Shown in pieces: positions 37,210-48,779 of a stretch of 64,000 nucleotides of DNA. Within the stretch, counting starts at the first letter, position 1. Every line of letters starts with the position of its first letter. Source of the DNA: Endomychus coccineus (taxonomy: Eukaryota > Arthropoda > Insecta > Coleoptera > Endomychidae); NCBI GenBank assembly GCA_958510875.1, contig OY294068.1, positions 26,516,297 through 26,580,296 on the forward strand. Direction: 5' to 3'. The notes beneath the pieces are model-generated. The model made no database searches. It was not told where the DNA came from and saw only the letters and a program-made list of their open reading frames with translations. A program made the translations under genes and the position numbers.

Positions 37210-38088
37210 CATAGACCTATTATTCTAAGGAGACGAAACATCTCATTCATAAGTCCATTTGACTTGTCGCAATGATTACATGAAATATGACAAAGAAAAT
37301 CAACCGGCCTTTTTGTCGCCGAGTCGTAATTACTTCTTATTGGCAACGCTGTAACTATGATTGAAAACTTGGTACCACCTTAGAGATCATATAGTATAAA
37401 GGAGTATATATAGCCTATGTATTCGTTGCGTACCATGTAAGATCTTACGCGATGAGTTATCCGTACCCACTCTGCGGTATTTTAACGCGTTCCCCTTACT
37501 CTCCTACAACCGCGCGCTTAGATGACCGCGTGTAACTATAGCTAACGCTCGTCACCTTATAATGTCCGCGGAGTGGGGAGCGGATAAGTTTTTGAAATCG
37601 TCCGCATTAAGACGGGGCTTTACTCCTGTAACTATATGATCTCTATGGGTACCACTTGTAAGGCAACACCGCTTCGAAATTGCTACGAGAAAGAGTACAG
37701 AGCCAAGTCCTCATTCATAAAAGGTGCGCGGCATTGTCACTTTCTGAGCAAATTATGTAATGGAATGGAATACCTAGTTGTATATTTAAAAATTTAAATA
37801 TTCTTTTAATTCTATTGTATATTCCAGGTTACCATAAATTATGGAATATTTTTCAGAGAAAACGACTTTTCAACAGTATTGCTTCTAATATAAAGAATAA
37901 ATAATGCTATGGACGTTTTTATAATGATTACAAATCTCAATCCGGCACACAGAACAACTAATCCGGCAACAGCACATTCCATACGGCCATACTTGAAATA
38001 TACAGCGGTCTGAATGGCCCGAAATTTGGCAATGTCTGATCGTGTTTAAATGTAAACAATTCTGTCTCCTTAGGATAATAGGTCTATG
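37210..38088. mobile_element. Inverted-repeat element family D, copy 2 (carries a nested MITE)
   Basis: Same ends as copy 1, with 8-bp duplication AGTTTTCC (37202-37209 and 38089-38096). Closely similar to copy 1 along its length apart from the nested insertion at 37378-37648. Confidence 0.85.
37378..37648. mobile_element. Nested MITE inside family D copy 2
   Basis: Ends CCTTAGAGATCATATAGT and complement (one mismatch). The block ggtacca is repeated at both junctions and occurs once at the empty site in copy 1 (34938-34945), which confirms an insertion. GC-rich compared with its surroundings. Confidence 0.75.
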
Positions 38089-38096
38089 AGTTTTCC

Positions 38097-39485
38097 TTTA
38101 TTTAATATTTGATACACCATAAATGATTTATGCAATTGCAAGTTCAGTTCATTAAATGACCACTTTGACCGAAAAACAGTAATCACTCCTTAAGGATTTT
38201 TCATATTGAATGTTCCCCAAAACAAGTACGTCGATCGAAGTTTTTGTCTACAAATTTTACTTTTTTACATTATAACTTGATACGACACATAACTCCCTAT
38301 TATGACAGTAAAAGCCTGTAGGGTTTAAACTTTGAGTGCTTATATAATTATATGGTTCTTTTCAATTCAATTAATAATGTTAAATAAGATTATTTGATTT
38401 TTGAAACAAGTTTTATCCGTATATTTTAATAATGAATTATTTAAAACCTGACTACCTAATAAGTTACCGAAAGTTTAATCGCTTGGGGAGGGAGGAAAAG
38501 ATTGCTCCTCTTGTCCGCCCACTCACAATGAAATAACTGCTCATTTCGGATGAAGTTGAAATGAATTATTTAAATTTAAATCATCTCCATTCCATATAAA
38601 AATTTCATTCTTATGCGTGCTTAAAATTACACTTGTTCAATTTACTGTTGTAGATCTAAAATAAAATACTTCCAGAAAGCCGATATAAATAACGGATATA
38701 TTATTAATTTTTGAGATATTGCCCAGGTCTATGGAAGCGTATGGAAGAGTCATCGTCATACTTGTTGTGTCTATTGTATTAAAAGGCCCATACCTTGAGA
38801 TGATTTATGAAATAAAAGCTCGAATAGCAGTCATAAAACCGAGTGGGTGTGCTAAAAACAGCAACAAATCTATTTGCCTAAGCGGTAAATCAATGTTCTA
38901 ATTACAAGTCGTTCTTTTTAATTGCTAATGGTAATTATAATTAGCAAGGCGGTATCCCGAGTACGCTGTTGTTATTATGTAAATGCTTGCACCTGAGTCT
39001 TCTGCGGTGATCTATTGGCGCCACGCAAAATTCCTTTCACAAAATTACCAGCTACAGCAATGTCGTTGGAGCTGAATAGTCAATTAAATGGAAACACTAC
39101 AATTACACACCTTTATTCATAGTGAAGAGACTTCTTCAGCCAATTTTTGTTCCCACTTATCGACGAAAATCTGTTGTTGGACTTTGAGCTCAAAAATTAA
39201 GAGCAGGAATCGTTGTCAATAATAATTGTTACATGAGATTGTATGAGGTTGAACTAGAACATATTCTAGTATAAACAAAAGTGATTTTTCGACTGTTAGA
39301 CACATGTGAATATCGTGGTTCTTTATAAAGTTGAGAAAATAACTTTTAGATTCTTGAGACACTTTTTTTCTGTATAATTCAGTGGCGTCGACAAAATGTG
39401 AAAAATAGGTGTAATTTTGAGTTACGGCCTAAAGAGTATTTTTTCAAAGGGGAATCATCTTTAATAGCGAAAATAATATTTTACT
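38097..39485. other. Intergenic sequence, nothing recognised
   Basis: No convincing coding frame. The open frame at 38719-38901 has no recognisable motif. Confidence 0.35.
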
Positions 39486-40705
39486 ATAGATAGATAGATA
39501 GATAGATAGCATTTATTGGTGTTTTACACAAAAAATAAGCGTTTACACAAGTTGAAAGATTAAGCAATATAAATAAAACTTATAAAACTAAAAGTATAAC
39601 ACATTCAATATTACATTCACATACAATGAAATTTGCAATCAAACTGTTACATATTTGTAAAATTAAAATCATAATATTCATCTAGTGAATAGAATGCTGT
39701 TGTACAGAGAAAGTTTTTTATTTTGTTTATAAAAATCGTTGTAGGAAGTTCTCTCACATGGATCGGAAGCTCATTAAAAATTTTCGGTGCGTGATAATTC
39801 AATGCAAACTTTGATCCATCAATTCTATGGTGGCTCGATGTGAATTTTTGGCAATTTCTTGTGAAGTGAGTGTGAACTTCGCAGATCCTGGTGTACGAGC
39901 CCCTGTTAGCCTTGAAAAATTTGAGAAATTCAAATATGTATAGAGAAGGTACAGTTAAGATATTTAGTTGAGCAAAAGTACTCTTACAGTCTGCTCTGTA
40001 GTGAAGCTTATTGATCACTCGTTGAAGAGCAAATATTCTGCTTATTGCAGTACAATGCCCCCATGATAACAAAGCATACGAGATATTGGACTGGATGAGA
40101 GCATGAAAGGTCATAATCAAAATTGGCTGTGATACAGTATCGGCCAAATTTCTCAGTACAAAAATATTTGAATTTAATTTCTTTGCCAACATATCTACAT
40201 GTGAGTGCCAAGATATTTTGCTGTCAAGTTGCACTCCTAGGAACCTTACAGAATCAGAATTTGCATTGCTGTTAGTGCTGAGAGTGAATAACATTTCTTG
40301 GGTTTTTCTAGAGTTTAAGCTGAGACCATTTGCGGCGAACCAGTCTGAAACTGTCTTATGTGAATCATTGATATGAATCTGTAAATTTTCCGCGTTTTCA
40401 CCACTCTTCATAAGAGTTGTGTCGTCAGCAAAAAGTGAGTATTCAATAGAGGGATCACAAGTCGTCAAATCATTCATATAGATAATAAACAGCAAAGGAC
40501 CGAGGACTGATCCTTGAGGGACACCAAATGTTGTTGTTGATAAGGAGGAAAGTTTGTTATCTGTTTCAACCACTTGTGAACGATTAATCAGATAAGAGTT
40601 CATCAAGGCCAGCGATTTTGGAGAGAAGTTATAATATTTCAATTTTGAAACGAGTATATTCGGCAGAACGCAATCGAATGCTTTTGTTAGATCACAAAAC
40701 ATTGC
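39486..40705 (-). mobile_element. 5'-truncated jockey/CR1-like LINE with reverse transcriptase frame
   Basis: Minus strand, one uninterrupted 351-codon frame from 40702 to 39647: MFCDLTKAFDCVLP (palm motif A), GVPQGSVLGPLLFIIYMNDL (motif B), SLFADDTTL (catalytic FADD box), FLGVQLDSKISWHSHV, then the thumb region. The upstream endonuclease and fingers are missing, so the copy is 5'-truncated. The 3' end (left) is a tandem tagatagatagataga tail at 39486-39510. The open frame suggests a recent insertion. Confidence 0.88.
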
Positions 40706-40862
40706 TATCGTGTGATGATATTACTCTTTGCGTTTTTTAAATTTATTCCAAGTAAGTCAAAAAATCACTTGTATCTTAACATTCTTTAATAATAATATCT
40801 TATTAAACTAAAATAAAGTACAACTCTGAGCACAAGTAATATTAGGAAAATATTGAAAAAAC

Positions 40863-41560
40863 TATTCCTATTGATCATAATCTGACACTATTTCATCATC
40901 AATGTCTTCGAGGTTTTCTACTGTGTCTTCAATATTTTTGGTATTTTTTTTTGTTGCTGTTTTTTTTTTATTTTTTGTTTCATGTTTCAAAGATTTATAG
41001 TGGTCGTGGTGGATTGGTGGAATGTAAGGTAAAAGTTGGATTAAGTTGTCATTTTTCTTCTTTGGAAATCTTTAAAGAGGTATCTTCATAAAGCACTTGA
41101 CTAAAATTAGAAAGTTTTATATTCGGCCTTCCTTTTTGAAGAATGGAAGTTGTCTCAGATTGAAGGAAAGGAAAAGTAATGTTTATGCTTGGTTTAAATA
41201 AAAATGACAAAAAAATATCTTTTTCATATCGAAAGCAAGAGACATCACACCATTTCAAGGGTTTTTTGTCGATGTCTTTTTTAGGGTCTTCCATAATAGA
41301 GAGTAAAAATTGAAAGCTCAAAAAATCAGTTGCTATCATACTAACCACCTGGAAGCTTTTGGCCGACCTCCGAATAACATCTGATCAATGATCAGGAATA
41401 TAAACATGCAATTTGTTTTTTTGTCTTTCAATGAGACCAAATGAGCGATCACATTTCATGTAGGAATGTCCTGATTCAAAAAATTTTGTAATCTATGGTT
41501 TTCACGCTTGAGCATTGTATTAACAACATTAATAGCTTCGCTATATTTTTGTTTTTGTTC
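40863..41560 (-). pseudogene. C-terminal relic of a transposon-associated protein (DUF7869-like)
   Basis: Minus-strand frames read ESGHSYMKCDRSFGLIERQK (41475-41416), then VIRRSAKSFQVVSMI, DFLSFQFLLS, KPLKWCDVSCFRYEKDIFLS, ILQKGRPNIKLSNFSQVLYE. After a frameshift near 41050 comes LIQLLPYIPPIHHDHYKSL, then an acidic tail to a stop at about 40870. The order matches the C-terminus of a large arthropod family that occurs in many copies and is thought to belong to a DNA transposon. A stop interrupts the part near 41390. The N-terminal catalytic-like domain is missing. Confidence 0.6.
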
Positions 41561-42941
41561 TGGCCTGCATCGAATTTATAAGCATAGTTAATTACCACTC
41601 ACCTTCCTGCTCATCAGGGTTCATTTTAAATACTACTTTAATACCAAAACAAATGAAAAACTAACCGTGAAGTGGAAAATTAGGAAAACATGATAGTAAA
41701 CAACCGACAAATGGTCAACTAAAACTATTCGTTTACTTCGCGGCAAAAGGATTGATTCCTTTTGCTTCCAAGGAACTTTTGCTTTTGTAACAAGGTTTTT
41801 CCTCCATTGATAAATAGCGCTAGATCATCAAAAAATCACTTGGCTCTCTTTACCACCAACCAAATACACATTTCATATTGCCAATTCTTCACTTAACTCG
41901 ATTTTTTTTTAAATGTCACTTGTACCCTTTTGCTTCTAACCCCTTCAAATATGAAATTGTAATGGAGTATCATACCAGACAAAAATTTTAGATCGATCAT
42001 AAACTAGAAATTGCTACTGTATTGTGATCCGTGATCCAATTTTTGAGTCTGTATTTCGGAGAAGAGAAGATTCATCTATAGTTCAGTACTTTTTTGTCGA
42101 ATCTTGTTTATCATTGAGTTGAGGCAAATATATGGGAATGCAAATGAATCGTATAGAATATTCCATAATATAAATGCTCATATACCTACCTAAACCTATT
42201 AATAGTTTCTGCTTATCTGTTTCCGCTTATAAGTGAGGATACAAATGAATAAAGCGGTATTACTCCGCTACTTCACTATAAAGAAAATGTATCAATTATA
42301 CTTCTGAAACATTTTATAAAAGAAGATACGTTACTAATTTCGTCATGTCAGATGCTCTAATAGGAAATAATTGAATCTTAGGTATTCGATGCGATTTCGA
42401 TTTCCCCTGAAGTCTGAGTTTCCCAAGAGTTTAGGATCGTGATTCAATTTTGAGGACTTAAAAGATTTCTAGCCAAAAACGTGATAAGAACGTGAAACGC
42501 AATCATATTTCTCTGTTATATTAACAGCTTGGCAATGTTCGATTGAGTTTTAAAAATTGTATCAGAAGGAGAATTTAGAAATATAAAAGATTATACATCC
42601 TTAATAGAGTAGTGAGCTACTTTTTGTAATGGCATCCTCATCAAGAAAGTAAGGGCGTTAAACTACAACTTTCATCTATGATACTTGAAGCCTCTATCGA
42701 ATTTCGGAGTTAATTTAAAACAACGAGAGAATCGAAGAATGGAGTTCGCATAGATCTTTTTGGTTCCAACATCTGGAAAACGTTGATATAGTTTACCTTT
42801 GGCTAATACTATGAGCAAATATTTTGTCAAATGTAGTCTCCCGGTTGACCCTGTTTTACATGGAATTTGTGTTAATTTTTTTTGAAATCAACTGCTAGAT
42901 AGCTGAAAACAGAATTGTTGTTGATTTATCCATTATAATAT
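41561..42941. other. Intergenic sequence, nothing recognised
   Basis: AT-rich, no coding frame or repeat end recognised. Confidence 0.35.
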
Positions 42942-43018
42942 AGATTCTTGACCCAGAAATGAATTATATATAAATTCTCGGGAAATAGGTCACACTAACA
43001 CATTTGTTTATTATTTTC

Positions 43019-43060
43019 GTCTTTACGTACGTTTCGGTCTCAGGACCATCATCAGAAGAC
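43019..43060 (-). ncRNA. Hammerhead ribozyme-like motif (most intact copy)
   Basis: Stem I GUCUU (43060-43056) with AAGAC (43023-43019); core CUGAUGA (43055-43049); extra U; stem II GGUC/GACC with CUGA loop; GAAA (43035-43032); stem III CGUACG (43031-43026); UA cleavage site (43025-43024). Same strand as the PLE coding pieces, at their 3' end. Confidence 0.75.
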
Positions 43061-44068
43061 TTATTAAGATTTCTTAAGATTACTTGTATCAACAGAAACC
43101 GTCCTTAATGCACCAATTTCAATTAAATATGCCCACGTCGCCGATACGAACGGAAACACGAATAATCGAAATTGTAACACATCAATGTCTTAGTAGAAAA
43201 AGGATGTCAGACCTTATTAGAAATATTACTGTTTGAGCAATCTACCTAAAATACTCGTATACTTTTAACATTATAAAGACGCATGTAGGAATTTGCAAGT
43301 TTTAATTAATTAAATTGGTATAAATCTGGCTTAATGTCTAAATATCTGTCCTTTGATTTACAGATTTGGAGTCAAGTTTTATGTGAATCATCTCCGGAAT
43401 AGATCTTTTATAATAATCGGTTTTCTTAGTTAAAGTATTAACATTCGTAATCGAATTGATGGTTATAATCAAAGCAGTGTTTAGAAAGGGCGGTGGAGTT
43501 TTCTAAGTTTTTGTTTCTTGTACTATACTTATGGCCATACATTCTTTTTTGTAAATATTATTCAGAGATCCCAGTATAAGTTCCATCGTAATTTAAACAA
43601 TTTTCTCTGAGCTCTCCGGAATGTATGGTAATGTTATAACATTGTCCGTATAACCTTTTATGTTATTTATATATGACGTTCCATTATAGATTTTGTTTAT
43701 TCTTTCTTTAATGATGGGATTGAAAAATGTTTTTGGGTAGCCATTCATTCCCAGTACATTACGAACAATTTTTAAATTTTTGGGACGGTCCTCTGAGTGG
43801 AACAATTTATCATCATTATGATAAATTGTAGGTGCTCCAATATTACTTTTATGTAGTTTCGGAACCCCATAAATATAAGGTGCTTGCCCATTATGGCAAT
43901 TTAATTTATTTTTCAATTCAATAGGGATTATCTTATTTTTGTATCATTTATTTACTGATTTATTCATTTCATTTTGTACTGATAATGTAGGGTGAGATTT
44001 AAATTTTTTGTAAGTCGTTTCAATATTTAATAGATTTCTTATTTTGTTTTCGTAGTCATTTCTATGCA

Positions 44069-44110
44069 GTCTTTTGATGATGATCGTGAGATCGAAACGT
44101 ACGTAGAGAC
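44069..44110 (+). ncRNA. Hammerhead ribozyme-like motif (core mutated)
   Basis: Stem I GUCUU/GAGAC; core UUGAUGA (first C lost); stem II GAUC/GAUC with GUGA loop, kept paired by compensating changes relative to GGUC/GACC; GAAA; CGUACG; UA. Loss of the first core C should abolish activity. Confidence 0.5.
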
Positions 44111-44168
44111 GAAAATAATAAACATATGTGTTAGTGTGAACTATTCCCCCCGAGAATTCATATATAAT

Positions 44169-45117
44169 TTATTCATTATATTAATGGCTATATAAGTCGA
44201 CGACGAGTAAAAGATCTTCGGAATGACTTAAATATACATTTGGAAGTTTCTATCCATCTCATATAGTATGATATTAATTTTGTATTGAAAAAAGGAAACA
44301 TCTCTCTTGATGCATCATAGGAATGAAATAAACTTGCGCAGAGTGCAACTGTCATTGGTAAATAACTGAAACAACATGAATTCAAAGAGCTCCACTGAAT
44401 GAAACACAAAAATTTTTACCGTTTGCTCGCATTGGTTAGGCCTTCAAATGCAAAAAAATTTCTTTTAAAAACATCGGATTAATCCGATAATGTTCCTTTC
44501 ATCTAAGACATAAATTAGATTGTTTGAATGGATACTACATCCCCATCTAGTTTAATTTTGATACTCAATTGAAGGTGAAATTGTTTCCTCTAAGAATAAT
44601 TGTTTCTCATTTAATCCAGGTAACGGCCTTGTCTTTGACACATAAGGGTCTTTTCCTCTTCCATAAGGTGTAGTGGGGAAGCAAGTATTAGCTTCCGAAT
44701 GAATATGAGAATGTGATAAGATCTACAAGTTTAGTAGAACATAATTCACATACATTGAATCCATTTAGCTTGGATATCAATGGCATAGTATCAAAGTAAT
44801 GATCCTATATTGATGATGAGAAGGATGTAGGGAGAAATTACGACTAATAAAGTTTCAATCAAAAATTTCTCCAGAGCGTTATTAAAGTTCGTACCTGGAA
44901 AGTTTTGTACCTAGACATAATCCTTGTAAATGTAAAATTGCTGGAGGATATAACTCAAATTTACAGAAGATCTTGTAACATTTAATTTAAAAAATTCAAT
45001 GCTGTCAAATTGTTACCACCACACTATGTCAATTTAAAGCTTGGAGTTTAACCTAAAGCTGAATGTAAAATTATGTCCATAATATTAGAAATCAATCTGA
45101 ATGTGTTAGAAACTTAA
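44169..45117. other. Intergenic sequence, nothing certain
   Basis: Possibly decayed PLE sequence continuous with 45140-45310, but no motif was recognised. Followed by a run of eleven G at 45118-45128. Confidence 0.3.
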
Positions 45118-45139
45118 GGGGGGGGGGGTAAGTTTGTTC

Positions 45140-45315
45140 CAAAAGCTGATTCGCGTAATTAGAGCTCTTTTATGAGCCTAACTTCTCAAATGTTCTTGGA
45201 ACATTACACTGGAATTGCGTCTAGTTTGTCCTATATACAAGGCACTACAGTCATGACACCTCATCCTATAAACTCCAGATTTCTTTAATTTAGGTCTTTC
45301 AGATTTTGAATTATT
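45140..45315 (-). pseudogene. GIY-YIG domain fragment of a second PLE family
   Basis: The minus strand reads SGVYRMRCHDCSALYIGQTR followed by RNSSVMFQEHLR. This is the GIY (VYR) and YIG (LYIGQT) boxes of the PLE-type GIY-YIG endonuclease with its CxxC pair. The wording differs from the other PLE copies in the window (TYTGIS), so it is another lineage. Stops follow at once. Confidence 0.7.
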
Positions 45316-46010
45316 AATATATAAGTACCTTCATGGTGTTCAATAAATTGACTTAACCCGCGAAATTAGATTTGGTTTTACTATTAATCTGTGGATATTT
45401 TAGGCTTACGGCTTTTTTATGAAGTTTATTTTGAGGTATTTAATTTATTATCTTAACATCATAAACGTTATTTTTAGCAATATCTATGATTCTGTTTAAT
45501 TCTAAATGGAAGTTTAAATAAAACGATTTTACATTACTTGAATGCCTAAACCAATTTCATTATTTATTATATTGGAATATTATTGGTGAACCAAATTGAT
45601 GTTACGTTTTATAAATTAAGGGCATTTTTCTGTGTATTAATTAAATATAAAATAAATAAATAATGGTCATATACTAGGAGGTCGGTCAGTACTCTGCGCA
45701 TATGCCCAAAGGGTAAAGGCGGAGTGAGTGTGAGTATGCCTATCAAGAGCGCGAGCCAGTCTGTCTAGGCTAAAGGTATAGTGAATCGGAGTCACAGTTG
45801 GATCGCTATATAGAAATCAATGAAGTTGCTATATGTGCTGACAGGAGGAAAGACGCCGCCTTTCGCATATGTCGATTACGAGCGCCTGCCGCACTCTGTC
45901 TAGTTATACGCTCGAAGTATTTCTCTACAATCGGACAGATAGTTAGCGCACCTCTCTGGTTTATATCTCGATGGATAATGAATTCGTAATGGAGAAAATG
46001 TTATAAATAG
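45316..46010. other. Intergenic sequence with a diverged direct repeat
   Basis: 45731-45772 and 45866-45907 resemble each other in direct orientation (atgcctatcaagagcgcgagcc / atgtcgattacgagcgcctgcc, each ending ctgtctag). No gene recognised. Confidence 0.35.
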
Positions 46011-46024
46011 TCATCAAGTAAAAT

Positions 46025-46993
46025 TCAGATCATCTAAAAAAACCATTGGCTCGAGATAGATCCCATGTGGTGGTTGACGGTGTATCCTCCGATAAAATGG
46101 CTATGAACGCTGGTGTTCTACAGGGATCTGCCTCGGCACCAACTTTATTTCTGCTTCATATCAACGATCTGTTGGAAATGACCACCTGTCCCGTTCACAG
46201 TCTTGTAGATAATGATACATTTCATACCGCTTTCTCATCTAGAGCCTGTATCATTCAATGAAGTCAGAAGAGCGAGACAGAGACAGGTTGACGCAATTAA
46301 TTGAGATGAAATGAAGATCTGATAATATAGTAGAGTTTAATGCAACCAAAACTCAAGCTTGCGTCTTCTCCAGGAAGGCGAATCCCCAATATGATGATGT
46401 CAGGTACAACTATTCTTATGATATCTTCCACATCCATGCTCGGGATCACCACCAACTGCACCCTCTCATGTGAGGTCCACTGCGAAAACCGCTTCACAAA
46501 AACTTGGTTTTCTATTTTGGGCAAAGAGGTAGTTTACATCCCAGAAGTTCTTCATAAACTACGAAGCACAGATCTGACCTGTCCTGGAGTACTATTCACA
46601 CGTGTGGAGTTCGGCTCTCAAACATACGCTGAAGCTCTTGGATTGTATCCAGAAGAGAGCTATTCGTCTGATTGATAATGACCACACTTACAAATTTATT
46701 GACATATCTAGAACATCTTAGAAAGGTGGGCGATCTCTTCCTTTTCTATAGATATTCCCATGGTTGGTGTTCATCAGAAATCTCGTTTGTTATTCCACCA
46801 CGAGAGATTCCAGATAGGCGGTCGTCTAGTCCGCTCAAGTTGGTCAGCCTTCCAATGTCAAGTTCGGTGGAACTCTCTGCCTAGTAACGTCTTTCCGTAT
46901 GCCAGAAGCTCCAAACCTTCAAGAAAAATTCGAATGCCTATCTTCTCTTCCAACATTCCACCACTGGCTCACACGATGTTCTTCGAAGAATAG
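46025..46993 (+). mobile_element. LINE reverse transcriptase fragment (decayed)
   Basis: Same family as 4262-5284: [20 protein letters not shown] (46061-46120), [15 protein letters not shown], a ruined FADD box (LVDNDTFH, 46201-46224), ATKTQACVFSRKA, and QTYAEALGLYPEESYSSD (46619-46672). Several frameshifts and deletions. Confidence 0.78.
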
Positions 46994-46999
46994 ATCGAA

Positions 47000-48130
47000 A
47001 GAGCTTTCGACTCTTAACAAACTTTATTCACATCTCAACTAACTAAAGTTACAAATCAAAGTGATATTAACGTACTAATGTTTAATTTTACAATATGTGC
47101 TTTACTTGATCACTATTCATTTTGTATGTTTTGTTTTTTATTACTCGAACCTCGTACATAATGTCAATGCCAGACGCGAACATAATATAGCGCTATTATG
47201 TTTCCATTGAGTAAAAATAAATTCAACGCATTATACTGAAACGGGATAGATAATATAGACAATTACTCTCACACCAAAATCAAGTTTATTGGAGCTTGGT
47301 AGTTATTTTATTTACGCCATCTCCGCCTTGACTATCCGATTATCCTGTAACAGGGACCGAATTAAGTAAGGACGCAGGTGGCAGACGACTCGATGTTATT
47401 TAGTGGGTATTATTTTTATAAAATAAACCAAAGTAGATAAATCCCAGTTTTCACTTTGTTATATTCCGTGTTCTGGAAAACTTCTACCAGCTTCTTTGGA
47501 TTATTCTCTTGGATTATTTATGTTTTACAGTTTGAAAGTTTTTACATTATTAAATGATTAATTTATTATATATCTATTACTAAATTCTCTCGTTTAAAGT
47601 TTCTCCTTATTGTAGGTAATTCAATATTAAATTGAGTTAGGTAATACATTATTTGTCCGCCCACAGCCTTCTCATAATGTTTCTATCCAAGAATCAGCAG
47701 CATCAGTATTTACTCAAGCTATTTCTAATATAATTGTTAAAAAAAGGTCTAAAGCAAAAATTCCTGCACCATAGTATTTTTCATCGAATTTTAAGCATCT
47801 GCTCGTCACAAAATTTGCCCCTACAACAACTTAAAAGACGAAGGTCCTATGATATTCAAATTTTGACAAGTTCGTTTAATGTTCAGTAACGAACCATATA
47901 TTCTTTCAGGGAAATCGTGTAATAAAGACACCCTTTTCTGAAGGGTTCGAAATTAAAAAAATTATAGCTCCCAAAGTATACATTGAAGAGATTCAAAACT
48001 CTTATAGTGAATGTAAGTTAATTTAAACCTGCTTTCACCCAAATTTCAACAAAATCTTTGAACCACAACAATAACAACAATTATCAAAGTAAATTTAAAC
48101 TTACATTGCACTTCAACAGTTTACATATTA
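47000..48130. other. Intergenic sequence, nothing recognised
   Basis: No coding frame or repeat recognised. Confidence 0.3.
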
Positions 48131-48133
48131 TAC

Positions 48134-48205
48134 CGGCGTTGTGGTCTAAGTGCTAAGATATGTGAGTGTCACGCAGTAGAATCTGGTTCGATTCCAAACA
48201 GAGGA
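48134..48205 (+). repeat. tRNA-like sequence (SINE head or tRNA pseudogene)
   Basis: A-box-like gtggtctaagtgctaaga and B box GGTTCGATTCC (48185-48195) in the right spacing. The acceptor ends (ccggcgt … aaacaga) do not pair, so this is not a working tRNA. Confidence 0.5.
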
Positions 48206-48779
48206 AAATTTGTTTTCGTACATTTTCTTAAAAACATTATTAATTTGAATATTATTCAGTTGTGTGAAGATAATGAAATAACTTAGAAGGGCAGCATAAA
48301 ACATAGAGTTGTAGAATTCATTATGCAACCATTTTAATAAAATTTCAATGTAACATAGAGTATAACTTAAGGTCTTTTATTAACTGTTTCTGAATCATTT
48401 CCAATATATTTTACATTCATTCATTTGATCTGCAGAAGTGTTCGAAAGCGAAAAATTGTCTTAACAAAAGTGAAGGAAGTCAGTAATCGATTGATCACAG
48501 ATTTTTTAATTGCACCTACTGAAACATTGATGATCTTCTAGTATGAAATATTTGAGGTATGAATGACCTTTATATGTAGAATCAAAAAAAGACTGGTTCG
48601 TTAATTTTCGATTCTTATTATTGCACTAATTGTTTCCGAAAGAATCGGCTGCGTCCCAGATTGTGAGGATTTTTGGTGCACGATCTAAGTCAAGATTGAT
48701 ATTCAGCACCCAAAAGTTACTAGTGTTCCATTTTCCAAAGAATATTATAATCGGCGATGCTTCCTAAATATGGAAGACA

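Larger units (their letters stand above)
42942..44168 (-). mobile_element. Penelope-like element, internally deleted, with inverted terminal repeats
   Basis: Minus strand encodes the PLE polyprotein in pieces: GQAPYIYGVPKLHKSNIGAP (reverse transcriptase motif, 43890-43830), a deletion of the palm, then NLKIVRNVLGMNGYPKTFFN (43779-43720), TLPYIPESSEKIV (43631-43593), and after another deletion ENCLNYDGTYTGIS (start of the GIY-YIG nuclease) and NKNLENSTALSKHCFDYNHQ. The ends are inverted copies (ctcgggaaataggtcacact / ctattccccccgagaat), each carrying a hammerhead motif. Confidence 0.85.

Noticed and set aside
38719..38901. 60-codon plus-strand frame as a gene
   Set aside because: Short, no motif, no conserved context.
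48134..48205. Possible functional tRNA gene
   Set aside because: A and B boxes are present but the acceptor and other arms do not pair; more likely a SINE head or pseudogene.
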